A DNA stretch of 64,000 nucleotides from Faecalimonas sp. (lineage in GTDB: Bacteria; Bacillota; Clostridia; Lachnospirales; Lachnospiraceae), in assembly GCA_020024645.1 (NCBI GenBank), contig JAHHTN010000001.1, positions 1 through 64,000 of the forward strand, in the 5' to 3' direction. The translations under genes were made by a program, and so were the position numbers. Position 1 is the stretch's first letter, and every line of letters starts with the position of its first letter. Under the pieces are notes generated by a model that ran no database searches, was not told the DNA's origin, and saw only the letters and a list, made by a program, of their open reading frames with translations. Of the stretch, positions 54,038 through 62,146 are shown in pieces.

Positions 54038-54292
54038 CTATTTTACTTTTTCCATAACTTCAACAAGTCTCCATCTCTTATCTTTAGATAATGGTCTTGT
54101 TTCCATAACTTTTACTTTATCACCGATGTTGCATTCATTTGCTTCATCATGCGCTTTCAATTTATATGTTCTCTTTACGATTTTGTTGTAAAGAGGATGT
54201 TTTACGTGGTCTTCAACTGCAACTACAATAGTTTTATCCATTTTGTTGCTAACAACTTTACCAACACGTGTTTTTCTTAAATTTCTTTCCAC
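54038..54292 (-). CDS. rpsQ: 30S ribosomal protein S17
   Basis: 84 residues. The start is GTG at 54292 (VERNLRKTRVG) behind GAAAGGAGC; the longer frame beginning in CKNC has no support. VSNKMDKTIVVAVEDH is canonical. Confidence 0.95.
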   Translation of the reverse strand: MERNLRKTRVGKVVSNKMDKTIVVAVEDHVKHPLYNKIVKRTYKLKAHDEANECNIGDKVKVMETRPLSKDKRWRLVEVMEKVK

Positions 54293-54333
54293 AGTTTTGC
54301 TCCTTTCACAATTTTTACACAAAGCTCAGTATT

Positions 54334-54540
54334 TTATTCCGCTTTAGAAGCTTCTGTAATTACTGTCTGAATTCTAGCAATATTTTTTCTAACTTCTTTA
54401 ATTCTGCTTGTGTTATCTAATTGATTTGTTGCGTTTTGGAATCTTAAGTTAAAAAGTTCCTTTTTAGCAGCTACTAATTCTTCGTTTAATTCTGCAACTG
54501 ATTTTGCTTTTAAATCTTTTACAAATGTATTAATTTTCAC
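54334..54540 (-). CDS. rpmC: 50S ribosomal protein L29
   Basis: 68 residues starting at GTG 54540 (KINTFVKDLKAKS), which matches the family start; another GTG three codons earlier overlaps rplP. It overlaps the end of rplP by 11 nt. Confidence 0.95.
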   Translation of the reverse strand: MKINTFVKDLKAKSVAELNEELVAAKKELFNLRFQNATNQLDNTSRIKEVRKNIARIQTVITEASKAE

Positions 54541-54967
54541 TGTTATCACCGCCTTCTAAATCTTCGCGAGAAACTATCTTACATTTACAAGGTAATTTGT
54601 GCATTGCAAGACGTAATGCTTCACGTGCTGTTTCTTCTGGTACTCCAGCAAGTTCGAACATAACGCGTCCTGGTTTTACAACTGCTACCCAGTATTCAAG
54701 AGTTCCTTTTCCTGAACCCATACGTGTTTCAGCTGGTTTTGTAGTTACTGGTTTGTCTGGGAATATTTTAATCCATACTTTACCACCACGTTTGATGTAA
54801 CGAGTCATCGCAATACGGGCAGCTTCGATCTGGTTTGAACGAATCCAGCATGGTTCTGTTGCTACGATACCATATTCACCATTTGTGATTTTATTTCCGC
54901 GTAAAGCTTTTCCTTTCATAGAACCACGGAATTGTTTACGACGTTTTACTCTTTTTGGCATTAACAT
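54530..54967 (-). CDS. rplP: 50S ribosomal protein L16
   Basis: 145 residues: PKRVKRRKQFRGSMKGKALRGN start, RMGSGKGTLEYWVAVVKPG. ATG 54967 or 54961; the ribosome-binding site is distant. Confidence 0.98.
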   Translation of the reverse strand: MLMPKRVKRRKQFRGSMKGKALRGNKITNGEYGIVATEPCWIRSNQIEAARIAMTRYIKRGGKVWIKIFPDKPVTTKPAETRMGSGKGTLEYWVAVVKPGRVMFELAGVPEETAREALRLAMHKLPCKCKIVSREDLEGGDNSEN

Positions 54968-54969
54968 AA

Positions 54970-55626
54970 TTATTTATCGCTCCCTTCCTTAGTTTCTTTT
55001 GTTGGAAGAACTTCGCCTTTATAGATCCAAACTTTAACACCAACTTTTCCGTAAGTTGTGTCTGCTTCTGCGAATCCATAATCGATGTCTGCTCTAAGTG
55101 TCTGAAGTGGAATAGTTCCTTCGCTATAGAACTCTGTACGAGCCATATCAGCTCCACCAAGACGTCCTGATACAGAAGTTTTAACTCCAAGTGCTCCTGC
55201 TTTCATTGTTCTTGACATACAAGATTTCATTGCACGTCTGAAAGAAATACGATTTTCTAACTGTAAAGCAATGTTTTCAGCAACTAACTGAGCATCTTTA
55301 TCTGGTCTTTTAATTTCTTTAATGTCTACAACTAATTTTTTATCTGTAAATTTCTGAAGTTCTGCTTTTACTTTTTCAATTTCAGCTCCACCTTTACCGA
55401 TTACTACGCCTGGTTTTGCTGTATAGATAATAATTTTCACACGGTCAGAAGCTCTTTCGATTTCGATCTTAGAAACTCCTGCACTGTATAATTTCTTTTT
55501 AAGAAATGTTCTAATTTTATGGTCTTCTACTAAATAATCTGCAAATTTTTCTTCTGCATACCATTTAGAGTCCCATTCTTTGATAACACCGACTCTTAAG
55601 CCATGAGGATTAACTTTCTGTCCCAT
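54970..55626 (-). CDS. rpsC: 30S ribosomal protein S3
   Basis: 218 residues with KH domain (KPGVVIGKGGAEIEKVKAEL) and C-terminal domain. AAGGAGGGCAATA precedes the ATG. Confidence 0.98.
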   Translation of the reverse strand: MGQKVNPHGLRVGVIKEWDSKWYAEEKFADYLVEDHKIRTFLKKKLYSAGVSKIEIERASDRVKIIIYTAKPGVVIGKGGAEIEKVKAELQKFTDKKLVVDIKEIKRPDKDAQLVAENIALQLENRISFRRAMKSCMSRTMKAGALGVKTSVSGRLGGADMARTEFYSEGTIPLQTLRADIDYGFAEADTTYGKVGVKVWIYKGEVLPTKETKEGSDK

Positions 55627-55637
55627 TATTGCCCTCC

Positions 55638-56024
55638 TTATCTTTCATTAAGCACTAAAGTAATGTGGCTCATTCTCTTTTCGATTCTGTAAGCTCTACC
55701 CTGTGCTCTCGGTTTAATTCTCTTCATTGTTGGTCCTTTATTTGCGTAGCATTCTTCAATATAAAGGTTTTCAACATTCATTCCGTTGTTATTTTCAGCA
55801 TTTGCAATTGCTGATTCTAATAATTTCTTTATTAAGCTTGAAGCATATCTTGGATTGTAAGTTAAAATACCAAGTGCTGTTTGTACATCCTTACCTCTAA
55901 TGGCATCTAATACGAAACATGCTTTCTGAACAGAAACTCTAGCATAAGATAACTTAGCTGATGGTCTAGTGTCCTTATTTGCATTTCTCTCTCTTTTGAT
56001 TTGGGATCTATGTCCTTTTGCCAT
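55638..56024 (-). CDS. rplV: 50S ribosomal protein L22
   Basis: 128 residues; ends in KRIKPRAQGRAYRIEKRMSHITLVLNE, the exit-tunnel loop. GGAGGG upstream. Confidence 0.98.
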   Translation of the reverse strand: MAKGHRSQIKRERNANKDTRPSAKLSYARVSVQKACFVLDAIRGKDVQTALGILTYNPRYASSLIKKLLESAIANAENNNGMNVENLYIEECYANKGPTMKRIKPRAQGRAYRIEKRMSHITLVLNER

Positions 56025-56054
56025 GGATGAACCCTCCTTTCAAATTACAATTGA

Positions 56055-56336
56055 TTAACGAACTCTTGATTTCTTTTCGTCTTTTCCGTGTCCTCTGTAT
56101 GTTCTTGTTGCAACAAATTCTCCAAGTTTATGTCCAACCATATCCTCTGTTACATATACAGGCACATGTTTTCTTCCATCATGAACAGCGATTGTATGTC
56201 CAATGAATTGTGGGAAGATTGTAGAACGACGTGACCAAGTTTTTATAACTGATTTATCACCTGCAGCGTTCATAGCTTCTACTTTTTTAAGTAAGCTTTC
56301 ATCTGCAAATGGTCCTTTTTTAAGTGAGCGAGCCAT
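56055..56336 (-). CDS. rpsS: 30S ribosomal protein S19
   Basis: 93 residues: ARSLKKGPFADESLLKKV and GHTIAVHDGRKHVPVYVTEDMVGHKLGEF canonical. Confidence 0.98.
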   Translation of the reverse strand: MARSLKKGPFADESLLKKVEAMNAAGDKSVIKTWSRRSTIFPQFIGHTIAVHDGRKHVPVYVTEDMVGHKLGEFVATRTYRGHGKDEKKSRVR

Positions 56337-56365
56337 AGGTTCTAACCTCCTTGTAAACTAACTAT

Positions 56366-57208
56366 TTATTTGATACCTTTACCATCTCTTCTTCTAACGA
56401 TTAATTTGTTAGACTGTTTGTTTTTCTTTCTAGTCTTAAGACCAAGTGCTGGTTTGCCCCAAGGTGTGCTTGGACCTGGACGACCGATACCAGTCTTACC
56501 TTCACCACCACCATGTGGATGGTCATTAGGGTTCATGACAGAACCACGAACTGTTGGTCTGAATCCCATGTGACGTTTACGTCCTGCTTTACCGATGTTG
56601 ATCAAGTTATGGTCACCATTTCCGATAACACCGATAGATGCTCTACATACGATTGGAACCATTCTCATTTCACCTGATGGTAATCTAAGTGTTGCATATT
56701 TTCCTTCTTTCGCCATTAACTGAGCGCTGTTTCCTGCTGAACGAACCAACTGTCCACCTTTTCCTGGATACAACTCAATGTTATGAATTTGTGTACCTAC
56801 TGGGATTTCAGAAAGTGGCAAACAGTTACCTACTCTTACTTCTGCTTCTGGTCCATTCATAACTTTCATTCCATCTGTTAATCCTTCTGGAGCAAGGATG
56901 TATGCTTTTTCTCCATCTGCATAACAAATTAATGCGATATTTGCAGTTCTGTTTGGATCATATTCAATTCCAATTACAGTTGCTGGAATTCCATCTTTTC
57001 TTCTTTTGAAGTCGATGATTCTATATTTTCTTTTTGCTCCGCCTCCGCGGTGTCTTACAGTAATTTTACCCTGATTATTACGACCAGCTGTCTTGCTCAA
57101 AGAAACAACTAATGATTTCTCTGGTGTAGACTTTGTGATTTCTGAGAAATCAGAACCAGTCATCTGTCTTCTTGAAGGTGTATATGGGCGGTATGTTTTA
57201 ATTCCCAT
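56366..57208 (-). CDS. rplB: 50S ribosomal protein L2
   Basis: 280 residues with the GGGAKRKYRIIDFKRRK block and the C-terminal peptidyl-transferase-centre region containing NPNDHPHGGGEGK. Confidence 0.98.
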   Translation of the reverse strand: MGIKTYRPYTPSRRQMTGSDFSEITKSTPEKSLVVSLSKTAGRNNQGKITVRHRGGGAKRKYRIIDFKRRKDGIPATVIGIEYDPNRTANIALICYADGEKAYILAPEGLTDGMKVMNGPEAEVRVGNCLPLSEIPVGTQIHNIELYPGKGGQLVRSAGNSAQLMAKEGKYATLRLPSGEMRMVPIVCRASIGVIGNGDHNLINIGKAGRKRHMGFRPTVRGSVMNPNDHPHGGGEGKTGIGRPGPSTPWGKPALGLKTRKKNKQSNKLIVRRRDGKGIK

Positions 57209-57291
57209 TACTTTGTCTCCTTTCGTTACTCTGAATTATTTGTTGTCACGCTTTTATGCGTATAGTCTCTTGCACTTTCGTGCCGGTTATT

Positions 57292-57591
57292 TTATAATCC
57301 TTCGAAAATTTCGATATCAGCTGAATCAGCTGTTAACTGAACGATTGCTTTTTTTGTTTTAGCAGTTTTTCCAAATGTCATACCACGTCTTTTTGTTTTT
57401 CCATCAAGATTCATTGTATTAACACTTTTTACTTTTGTTCCTTCGAACATTTTTTCTACTGCTTCTTTAATCTGATTTTTTGTAGCTTCTGTGTGAACTA
57501 AGAAAGTGTATTTCTTATCTCCCATAAGTTCCATACTTTTTTCTGTAACTACTGGTTTAAGGATCACATCATAATACTGAATGTTTGCCAT
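57292..57591 (-). CDS. rplW: 50S ribosomal protein L23
   Basis: 99 residues; DVILKPVVTEKSMELM and the SRP-docking loop region. Overlaps the rplD stop by 1 nt (TAATG). Confidence 0.98.
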   Translation of the reverse strand: MANIQYYDVILKPVVTEKSMELMGDKKYTFLVHTEATKNQIKEAVEKMFEGTKVKSVNTMNLDGKTKRRGMTFGKTAKTKKAIVQLTADSADIEIFEGL

Positions 57592-58211
57592 TATGCATAC
57601 ACCTCCTCAATTTTTTCAACAACAGCTTTTGTAGTAACTACTGTGTTGTATTTCAAGATGTCATATACATTGATTGTATTTGTTTTTGCTGTTTTAACTG
57701 TAGCAATGTTTCTTGCAGATAATTCTGCATTTCTATTATCATCTTCTAATACAACTAATGCTTTAGATACGTTTAAGTTATTTAATACATTCTGGAAATT
57801 CTTTGTTTTGATTTCTCCAAAATTAATTTCATCAAGAACGATAAATTTGTTTTCTAATACTCTTGATGTAAGAGCTGATTTAAGAGCTGCTCTTTTCTCT
57901 TTTTTATTCAATTTAAAAGAGTAGTCTCTTGGTGTTGGAGCAAATACCACTCCACCGCCTGTCCATTGTGGAGATCTTGTAGAACCTTGTCTTGCATGTC
58001 CTGTTCCTTTTTGTCTCCATGGTTTTCTACCACCGCCAGAAACTTCCGAACGAGTTTTCGCTTTCTGTGTTCCTTGACGTTTATTTGCAAGTTGGTTCAC
58101 AACCGCCATGTGTAATAAGTGTTCGTTTACTTCAACACCGAATACAGCATCGTTTAAGTCGATTGTTCCAACTTCATTACCTTCGATATTATAAACAGAT
58201 ACGTTTGCCAT
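57591..58211 (-). CDS. rplD: 50S ribosomal protein L4
   Basis: 206 residues; the exit-tunnel loop KTRSEVSGGGRKPWRQKGTGHARQGSTRSPQWTGGGVVFAPTPRDY is intact. In some bacteria L4 represses the S10 operon via its leader. Confidence 0.98.
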   Translation of the reverse strand: MANVSVYNIEGNEVGTIDLNDAVFGVEVNEHLLHMAVVNQLANKRQGTQKAKTRSEVSGGGRKPWRQKGTGHARQGSTRSPQWTGGGVVFAPTPRDYSFKLNKKEKRAALKSALTSRVLENKFIVLDEINFGEIKTKNFQNVLNNLNVSKALVVLEDDNRNAELSARNIATVKTAKTNTINVYDILKYNTVVTTKAVVEKIEEVYA

Positions 58212-58239
58212 CTGTGTGTTCCTCCTTTCCTATTAAAGA

Positions 58240-58920
58240 CTAGATTGCTTTTACGCTTTCTTTAATTGTTACTAAAGATTTCTTAGGTCCTGGAACTGAT
58301 CCTTTTACTAAGATTAAGTTGTTTTCAGCATCTACTCTTACGATTTCAAGATTCTGAATTGTAATTTTCTTACTTCCCATGTGTCCTGGCATCTTCTTAC
58401 CTTTGAAAACTTTACTTGGATCAGATGCAGAACCATTAGAACCTGCATGACGATGGAATTTAGAACCATGAGTCATAGGACCTCTGTGTTGGTTATGTCT
58501 CTTAATAGCACCTTGGAATCCTTTACCTTTTGAAATTGCAGTAGCATCTATTTTATCTCCTGCAGCAAAGATATCAGCTTTGATTTCCTGTGCTAATGTG
58601 TACTCGTCAGCATTTTCAAACTTGAATTCTCTTACAAATCTTTTACCTGAAACACCAGCTTTGTCAAAATGTCCTTTTTCTGCTTTTGTCACACCGTGTC
58701 TGTGCACGATTTCTTTTTTGCCATTCTTGTCTACGTTAACAATTTTATCTTTTTTGTCAACAAAACCAACCTGAACAGCGCTGTAACCGTCGTTTTCAAC
58801 TGTTTTAATCTGTGTTACTACACATGGTCCAGCTTGAAGTACAGTTACTGGAGTTAAAGCTCCGTCTTCGTTGAAGATTTGAGTCATTCCGACTTTAGTC
58901 GCTAAAATAGCTTTCTTCAT
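58240..58920 (-). CDS. rplC: 50S ribosomal protein L3
   Basis: 226 residues starting MKKAILATKVGMTQIF at ATG 58920, which follows AGGAGGTAATTATA; the frame extended to 58965 is unsupported. Q-loop region KGFQGAIKRHNQHRGPMTHGSKFHR canonical. Confidence 0.98.
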   Translation of the reverse strand: MKKAILATKVGMTQIFNEDGALTPVTVLQAGPCVVTQIKTVENDGYSAVQVGFVDKKDKIVNVDKNGKKEIVHRHGVTKAEKGHFDKAGVSGKRFVREFKFENADEYTLAQEIKADIFAAGDKIDATAISKGKGFQGAIKRHNQHRGPMTHGSKFHRHAGSNGSASDPSKVFKGKKMPGHMGSKKITIQNLEIVRVDAENNLILVKGSVPGPKKSLVTIKESVKAI

Positions 58921-58947
58921 TATAATTACCTCCTGTGATTTACAGCG

Positions 58948-58980
58948 GAACACCGTAGTGTTCATCCTAAATTTTAGGAT
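58948..58980. repeat. Two hairpins in the rplC-rpsJ gap
   Basis: GAACAC-CGTA-GTGTTC (58948..58963) and ATCCTA-N5-TAGGAT (58964..58980) lie directly end to end. Confidence 0.65.
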
Positions 58981-58994
58981 TGATACTGTCTAAA

Positions 58995-59312
58995 TTATTT
59001 GTTTTTCATTTTGATATCAATATAAACACCTGCTGGCATTTCTAATCTTGATAATGCATCAACAGTTTTCTGTGTTGGTGTGATGATATCAATAAGTCTC
59101 TTATGAGTTCTCTGTTCGAACTGTTCTCTGGAATCTTTGTATTTATGAACCGCTCTTAAAATTGTTACAACTTCCTTCTTAGTTGGAAGTGGTACCGGTC
59201 CACTCACCTGTGCTCCATTTTTCTTTACAGTTTCGATGATTTTTTTTGCAGATGCATCTACCAATTGGTGATCATATGCTTTAAGTGTAATTCTCATTAC
59301 TTGACTTGCCAT
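58995..59312 (-). CDS. rpsJ: 30S ribosomal protein S10
   Basis: 105 residues, canonical MRITLKAYDHQLVDASAKKIIETVK and EQRTHKRLIDI. GGAGGCGAC precedes ATG 59312. First gene of the S10-spc-alpha unit. Confidence 0.98.
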   Translation of the reverse strand: MASQVMRITLKAYDHQLVDASAKKIIETVKKNGAQVSGPVPLPTKKEVVTILRAVHKYKDSREQFEQRTHKRLIDIITPTQKTVDALSRLEMPAGVYIDIKMKNK

Positions 59313-59352
59313 AAAAAAAGTCGCCTCCTTTTCGTACTTTCAACTTCAGTAC

Positions 59353-59504
59353 GACAAGCGGTGACTGTACACTCTCCCGTGTGTGTCCTAATCTCTTCAC
59401 ACGTTGTTACCACGTTTCAGTGGCTGTTATTGATTCGTACAGTGACTTGTCGCCAGTTTCCTAACTTGACATTCGCTCCGCGGAACACCTACTATTATAA
59501 GTAG
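59353..59504 (-). promoter_or_regulatory. Structured leader of the S10 operon
   Basis: In the 225-nt leader, GACAAG (59446..59451) pairs with CTTGTC (59353..59358), and ACTGTAC (59437..59443) with GTACAGT (59364..59370). These enclose two hairpins: CGTGTG/CACACG (59398..59403, 59378..59383) and CCAC/GTGG (59410..59423). A further hairpin is at 59489..59504. This branched structure is a candidate autoregulatory site. No ORF is present in the 384-nt gap. Confidence 0.65.
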
Positions 59505-59543
59505 CAACCTCTCGTTTCATCGCTATCATGTCACAGCTTTTTA

Positions 59544-59572
59544 AGTATACTAAAGGTTTTCATTTTTTTCAA
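59544..59572 (-). promoter_or_regulatory. Strong promoter of the ribosomal operon
   Basis: Minus strand TTGAAA (59567..59572), 17 nt, TATACT (59544..59549); predicted start about 225 nt before rpsJ. Confidence 0.8.
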
Positions 59573-59696
59573 GTGTTTTTTTTAAAATATTGTATTTTTT
59601 TCAATACAATATTTCTTTTGCTTTTTATGCATATGTATGATTTTTTAGTCCTTTGACTATAATAAACTATTATCTATTATAATAGGAGGAAATGCA

Positions 59697-60794
59697 ATGA
59701 ATTTCGTATATATTATAAAAACATCTATTTGTCTTTACGCTCTTTTTTTCTCTATCATCTTCATCACCGACTGCTTAAAGCATAAATCCGATTTTTCCAG
59801 ACACAATTTTTTCCCACTTGCTTTCATTGGCTTTTTCAGCGACCTCTTAGACACTTGGGGGATTGGAAGCTTCGCTACTTGTCAAGCTGCGTTTAAATTT
59901 ACCCATTCATGTTCCGACGAAAAAATGCCTGGAACTTTAAATGTCGCACACACCCTTCCTACTATAGCGGAATTTTTATTATTTCTCCACCTTATTAAAA
60001 TAGAGGAAACTACCCTTATTTTTTTAATCGGTGGTGCTGTTATCGGTGGAATTTATGGTGCTTCCATCGTTTCAAAATGGTCACCAAAAATTATTCGTAC
60101 AGCACTTGGATTTGCCCTTATTATATTAGCAATTATTCTCTCTCTAAAACTAGCTCATATAGGACCTTTTGAAAAAACTCTTACTCCCGAATCTATTGTT
60201 CGCGAATTAAACGCTAATGGATTTACTATCCAGAATAGCAACGAATGGATTTATCGTATAAAAAACAACCATACTTTAAGTGATACAGAAAAGGAAATTT
60301 ATTCAGCTCCTTCTATAACAATGAATGAATTAAATTCTCTCATAAAAAAATTTAAACATGAGAAGATGCTTTCTTTAAATGATCGAAATCTAACCTCTAT
60401 AATTTCCAAGCATTTAACTTATGGACTAAGGGGATACAAACTCCTTCTTGGCATTTTCTTTAACACACTTCTCGGAGCACTTATGACAGTTGGTGTCGGA
60501 CTCTACGCTCCTTGCATGGCTATGGTAAGTGCCTTGGGATTAAATGTCGCTGCTGCTTTCCCTATAATGATGGGATCGTGCGCCTTTCTTATGCCATCAG
60601 CAAGTATCCAATTTATTCGCTCTGGGAAATATGATAGAAAAGCAGCATTGACTATTAGTATTTTCGGAGTCATCGGTGTATTTGTTGCGTACAAAATTAC
60701 CACTTCTCTTCCTATGCATATTTTAACCATTATCGCTATATGCGTTATGTTATATACCTCTCTTATTTTTTTAAGAGATGCAAAAAGACTGTGA
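59697..60794 (+). CDS. TSUP (TauE/SafE-like) membrane permease with a soluble insert
   Basis: 365 residues. Two four-helix bundles, as in the TauE/SafE/TSUP family, are separated by about 75 hydrophilic residues (about 160-235, including TPESIVRELNANGF) that most relatives lack. The family exports or imports small anions such as sulfite, sulfonates or thiosulfate. AGGAGG precedes the ATG at 59697, and TATAAT at 59658 with a poor -35 may be its promoter. Divergent from rpsJ and convergent with prdE; a link to proline fermentation is possible but unproven. Confidence 0.8.
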   Translation: MNFVYIIKTSICLYALFFSIIFITDCLKHKSDFSRHNFFPLAFIGFFSDLLDTWGIGSFATCQAAFKFTHSCSDEKMPGTLNVAHTLPTIAEFLLFLHLIKIEETTLIFLIGGAVIGGIYGASIVSKWSPKIIRTALGFALIILAIILSLKLAHIGPFEKTLTPESIVRELNANGFTIQNSNEWIYRIKNNHTLSDTEKEIYSAPSITMNELNSLIKKFKHEKMLSLNDRNLTSIISKHLTYGLRGYKLLLGIFFNTLLGALMTVGVGLYAPCMAMVSALGLNVAAAFPIMMGSCAFLMPSASIQFIRSGKYDRKAALTISIFGVIGVFVAYKITTSLPMHILTIIAICVMLYTSLIFLRDAKRL

Positions 60795-60812
60795 TTTCCC
60801 CTCACAGTCTTT
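60784..60812. terminator. Bidirectional terminator holding two stop codons
   Basis: A perfect 11-bp stem (60784..60794 with 60802..60812) and a 7-nt loop. T-runs on both sides. The stop codons of the TSUP gene (60792..60794) and of prdE (60802..60804) both lie in the stem. Confidence 0.88.
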
Positions 60813-61278
60813 CTTCTTTTTTTCGCATTTTTAATTTTAATCTTGCAACAGCTTTTTTTACATCTAAAGTGGTTACATTATTTTCACCAACTACACATGT
60901 TTCTGTTCCACTTTCACTTTTATTAATATCTATAATCCCATCTAAATATTCATTTACCACTACAAACTGTCCTACTGCCCCACTAAAATTCAACCCCGTA
61001 ACTTCAATCCCTCTTGTGGCAAGTTCTTCTACCGTATTTGTAAAATCTACATCACTATTCCCCCATCCATCAGAGGAAATAATCACCCCATCCGCTCGCA
61101 TTCCTTCTGCCCAAACAGCCGTCCGTCTTCCTACAAGCATTTTATCCTCATTTGCATCCGGTGTGCCTACAAGTAAAATTCCCATTAAATCTAAATCTTC
61201 ATCTGAAGATACAACCTCTAACAATGGATCACGAAAGTGATGCAATGACGTTTCTTTTGTCGATGGTCCAATCCCCAT
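60802..61278 (-). CDS. prdE: PrdE, PrdA C-terminal (beta-subunit-like) paralogue
   Basis: 158 residues. The start MGIGPSTKETSLHHFRDPL aligns with the segment of PrdA directly after the processed Cys (CIGPASKEMSRHYWREPL). Similarity continues across the domain (GILLVGTPDANEDK against GVIFVGSPQINAEK; INKSESGTET against NNKSEAGIEN). The pyruvoyl-forming Cys itself is absent. AGGAGGTAGG precedes the ATG, and the prdD stop lies within that site. PrdE and PrdD are conserved in D-proline reductase operons; their role is not settled. Confidence 0.88.
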   Translation of the reverse strand: MGIGPSTKETSLHHFRDPLLEVVSSDEDLDLMGILLVGTPDANEDKMLVGRRTAVWAEGMRADGVIISSDGWGNSDVDFTNTVEELATRGIEVTGLNFSGAVGQFVVVNEYLDGIIDINKSESGTETCVVGENNVTTLDVKKAVARLKLKMRKKEERL

Positions 61279-61288
61279 GTCCTACCTC

Positions 61289-62053
61289 CTATTGCATAGA
61301 ACGGATAATTCCGTCTCTGTATTCATTCGGTGTTACAAGCACCGGCATATTCCCCATTTCTATAATCGAACGTCCCCCCTCCATTCCTGAAGGCTCATTC
61401 CCAAATAAATGCGTGTCATACATTGCGCCTTGACCAGCAACCTGTTTTACGATTAAAACACGTTTTTTTCCTGGCCGTACAATATCATGATATTCATGCC
61501 GTTCTGTACATTCCTCACCTTTAAACTTTTTCATTTGTTCTCGGAACTCTTGCACAAATTCATCACATTTTTGATGTGCTTCCGTTACACCACACCTTTC
61601 CTGCCCCATTCCTGCTTTAAAAGTTACATTAAATGAAATGATGTAATCCTCTAGAGAAGGTGTGCCCGCTCTTCCTAAATATAATTTTTCTTCCAAATTT
61701 CCTTCTGAAGAGCCAAACTCTGCAGTCTGTTTTCCATTTACATCCACTCCCGTCAAAACCACATATACGCCTGTCAATGTATGGGTTATTCCTTCTCCCA
61801 ATCTACCAAGCACTTTTGTTGAAATAGGAATAATATCCATTATACTATTTGTCCATCGATTATGTTCCCCGGGTTTCACAATCGCAACTTCTATCGTATC
61901 AATTCCAGATTTTTCCTCATCTATCCTTGTGAACCCCGACCTAACTTTCATTTTTCCTATAGAAGATACTCTGTTCTCATTTCCTTCCTCTACTGCTTTT
62001 ATATGAAATGCTTTTATCACCAATCTCCTTAAGTCTTTCATTTTTTGCGCCAT
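61289..62053 (-). CDS. prdD: PrdD, PrdA N-terminal-like paralogue
   Basis: About 254 residues. It ends PVLVTPNEYRDGIIRSMQ, which aligns with the PrdA segment VPVMVSPLEVLDGCIHALT ending one residue before the Cys. Other shared blocks are RPGKKRVLIVKQVAGQGAMYD and TKVLGRLGEG. Thus PrdD plus PrdE cover the PrdA proenzyme as two genes. ATG 62053 follows GAGGTG; a GTG at 62020 with AAGGAG is a second candidate. It lies behind the terminator of prdB. Confidence 0.88.
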   Translation of the reverse strand: MAQKMKDLRRLVIKAFHIKAVEEGNENRVSSIGKMKVRSGFTRIDEEKSGIDTIEVAIVKPGEHNRWTNSIMDIIPISTKVLGRLGEGITHTLTGVYVVLTGVDVNGKQTAEFGSSEGNLEEKLYLGRAGTPSLEDYIISFNVTFKAGMGQERCGVTEAHQKCDEFVQEFREQMKKFKGEECTERHEYHDIVRPGKKRVLIVKQVAGQGAMYDTHLFGNEPSGMEGGRSIIEMGNMPVLVTPNEYRDGIIRSMQ

Positions 62054-62083
62054 CCCATTCACCTCTTTTTCTTCTTATTATAT

Positions 62084-62092
62084 ATTATATCA
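62084..62092 (-). promoter_or_regulatory. Candidate extended -10 upstream of prdD
   Basis: On the minus strand TGATATAAT (TATAAT at 62084..62089 with TG one base upstream) lies between the prdB terminator and prdD. No good -35 is present. Confidence 0.4.
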
Positions 62093-62097
62093 TAAAT

Positions 62098-62142
62098 CAC
62101 AAAAAAGTATCACCCGCAGCATAACACTACAGGTGATACTTT
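62098..62142 (-). terminator. Terminator between prdB and prdD
   Basis: An 11-bp perfect stem (62104..62114 with 62132..62142) with a 17-nt loop, followed on the minus strand by TTTTTT. Confidence 0.85.
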
Positions 62143-62146
62143 ATAA

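Noticed and set aside
59477..59484. TCCGCGGA palindrome in the rpsJ leader as a protein operator
   Set aside because: Eight bases, inside a structured leader; no second copy and no known factor.
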